Origin: Cervus elaphus
Lineage: Eukaryota > Chordata > Mammalia > Artiodactyla > Cervidae
Direction of reading: 5' to 3'
NCBI RefSeq assembly: GCF_910594005.1
Contig: NC_057823.1
Location: forward strand, 65,780,015 to 65,844,014
Length of the DNA: 64,000 nucleotides
Shown here one piece after another: positions 62,291 through 64,000 of the stretch. The translations under genes and the position numbers were made by a program. The notes under the pieces were generated by a model. It ran no database searches and was not told the origin of the DNA. It was given only the letters and a program-made list of their open reading frames with translations. The stretch's first letter is position 1, and each line of letters opens with the position of its first letter.

Positions 62291-62499
62291 GAAAAGACAG
62301 CACTTGGTGCGTGCTTGAGATTGTTCCTTTTCTTCCTTTAAATCATGTCCTCTACCCCCTACTATATAAATGGTGCATCTGTGACACAGAGGCTCTTCCA
62401 ACATTAAACCAATGCCTTCTAAGTTCCCTGCCTCTGAACAACTGCCACCCCAGTAACTGAAGTAACCCTGACTTCTAGGTACAAGCTCAGGGGACTAAA

Positions 62500-62683
62500 C
62501 TGAGGTTCTCAAACTCTCGCATGTGTCAGACCCACCTGGAGGACTTGTTAAACACATGGCTTTCCTGGACCCACTGCAGAGTGTCTGATTCTGGTCTGGG
62601 GTGGAGATAAGAGTCTGTGTTTCTAATCGCTTCCAAGTGATGCGGATGCTGCTGGTCCAGGCACCACCTCGTGAGAATCACTG
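62500..62683 (+). repeat. MER5A-like hAT-Charlie MITE, sense
   Basis: 'tgaggttctcaaactctcgcatg' to 'gtgagaatcactg', with 'cacctggaggacttgttaaacacatgg' and 'gatgctgctggtccagg' between. Nearly complete. Confidence 0.85.
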
Positions 62684-62689
62684 GGCTAA

Positions 62690-63620
62690 ACGTTCCCTCC
62701 TCTTTTCAGCAATAGTTCACTCCTGTGCTTCCTGATGGTTGGCTGCAGTTTTTCTGACCATTTTCAAAACCTGGCCCATACCCACTATCTCCAATTCTGA
62801 TAGAGAGGCCATATCCTTCCATCAAAGGCATCCCCCTGTCTACCACCTTCCGTCTCCCCCCACGTCCCATCCATCTGCAGGGCTTGTCTCACTAACCCCT
62901 GGCTAGTCTCCCACTCAGCGGACATCCATCCTGCTGCCCCCAACTAGTTTAACCATTCCTCCTTCACTTAACAGCTACGTGACCTTGCGTAAGTTAGTCC
63001 CCAGAGTAGATGTCAGAGCATGAATAAGCCTCTCCCATCTCAAGAACCAGATTAGCATCCTCCTGCCCAGAACAATGGAGATGGTCTACTGTCAGCCAAC
63101 ACAAACAATTACAGCAGATTTTCTCATCAGGGCTGGGTCTGCCTATTTCATGTTAATGAGAACTGTTGTTTGTTTCAACTGAGTCATCTTTATCCCATTT
63201 CCGCCTCACAGTAGGAGGCATCTGTGTTTGCAGTGGGGTGAGGGGGGTGAATTACAATACAGTCTTGTATAGTCAGAGACATGTCTACCCCTTTGGGGAA
63301 CATCTTTCCAGACCACCTGTTCTCAGAGAAATGCCCAGGAGGGCAAGACTTAAGCTAATAAATTATGATCTTTCACTACAAAACTACCTACGGACCTCAA
63401 ACTCCCAGGTTCCTCCCTCCAGGTACCAAGATGGAGGCAGTCAAGGCCGTGAACAGTCAGGCTCCCTGGCGATCCACTTAAAGCTTAGAAAGCAAGCTGT
63501 AGCATGGCAAAGCAGTCATCTTCCAGCCAGAGATATTTCAAACTCACCAAAAAAAAAAAAAAATACTGACCCATATCACAGAGCAGTGTCTCTCGGTGCT
63601 TATGTGCAAGTGAGTCAGAT
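62690..63620. other. largely unassigned end of window
   Basis: A partial MIR core is at about 62,965-63,000 and an A14 run at 63,550-63,563. The stretch 63,060-63,200 is repeat-free with 'aaacaattacagcag' and 'catgttaatgagaac'. The 165-codon frame at 63,166-63,663 has no recognised domain and crosses the A run, so I do not call it. Confidence 0.45.
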
Positions 63621-63621
63621 A

Positions 63622-63770
63622 GGGCAGGGCTCTAATCCTGATTCCACTGTATTAGCTGTGTGACCTTAGACAAGCTATTCAACCTCTCTGTGCCTGAATT
63701 TCTTCACCTCTAAGATGGGTATCATGACAGTAACCACCTCCCAGGGCTGTTAGAAGAATGGGCTGACGGT
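63622..63770 (+). repeat. MIR SINE fragment
   Basis: 'tctaatcctgattccactgtattagctgtgtgaccttagacaag' to 'gtaaccacctcccagggctgttag'. A well-preserved MIR. Confidence 0.8.
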
Positions 63771-64000
63771 CCTCCTCCCTCCAGGACTCAAGTTGAGATC
63801 TCCGGTCCAGGACACCCCATAACCTTGGATGTCAGGCCTCTAGAATGGGGCACCTACCCACTCATGACCTACCTCAGCTCAGTTCAATTGCTCAGTCTTG
63901 CTTCAAATATTTCCACTAAGAGAGCTGAAACTTCAGTCAGTCACAGCCATGGGAAAAGACGAGTTGACCTTGTTACATCCAAGTGTTCATGACAAGCATC

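Noticed and set aside
63166..63663. A 165-codon + strand frame near the end of the window
   Set aside because: No recognised domain; it crosses an A14 run and enters a MIR element.

Overview
The window looks like a ruminant (bovid) nuclear chromosome segment. It carries many copies of retroposons known from ruminants: the tRNA-Glu-derived Bov-tA/BOV-A2 SINEs, CHR-type SINEs and 3' ends of the BovB (RTE) LINE. It also holds artiodactyl L1 sequence and the usual old mammalian background of L2, MIR, hAT-Charlie MITEs and a MaLR LTR. I cannot tell cattle from sheep, goat or another bovid by reading alone.

The only protein-coding gene I can support is the 5' end of GRIA1, which encodes the AMPA-type glutamate receptor subunit GluA1, on the + strand. 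Bases 1-18,400 are upstream flank, almost all interspersed repeats plus a few unique blocks. A GC/GA-rich, CpG-containing promoter and 5' UTR lies at about 18,480-19,081. Coding exon 1 is 19,082-19,163 (signal peptide and mature N-terminus). Intron 1 is 19,164-22,199, and coding exon 2 is 22,200-22,337 (start of the amino-terminal domain). Everything from 22,338 to 64,000 is the 5' part of a very large intron 2. No further exon was recognised.

Two out-of-frame AUGs precede the GRIA1 start in exon 1, and both open frames that overlap the receptor start. The first such frame runs through the exon 1-exon 2 junction and stops in exon 2. This is the most biologically pointed observation in the window.

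The rest of intron 2 is repeat landscape: about 20 Bov-tA-type SINE insertions (several with clear target-site duplications), BovB 3' ends, two antisense L1 3' segments and several sense L1 3'-UTR tails, nested insertions and microsatellites. The youngest-looking L1, at 59.8-62.0 kb, has a perfect 17-bp duplication. Most open frames are by-products of repeats; the long ones are LINE ORF2 pieces. I found no CRISPR array, operon, tRNA/rRNA gene or evidence of an undescribed multi-gene system. The most plausible overlooked function is regulatory: the uORFs and a few non-repeat blocks near the promoter and in the introns.
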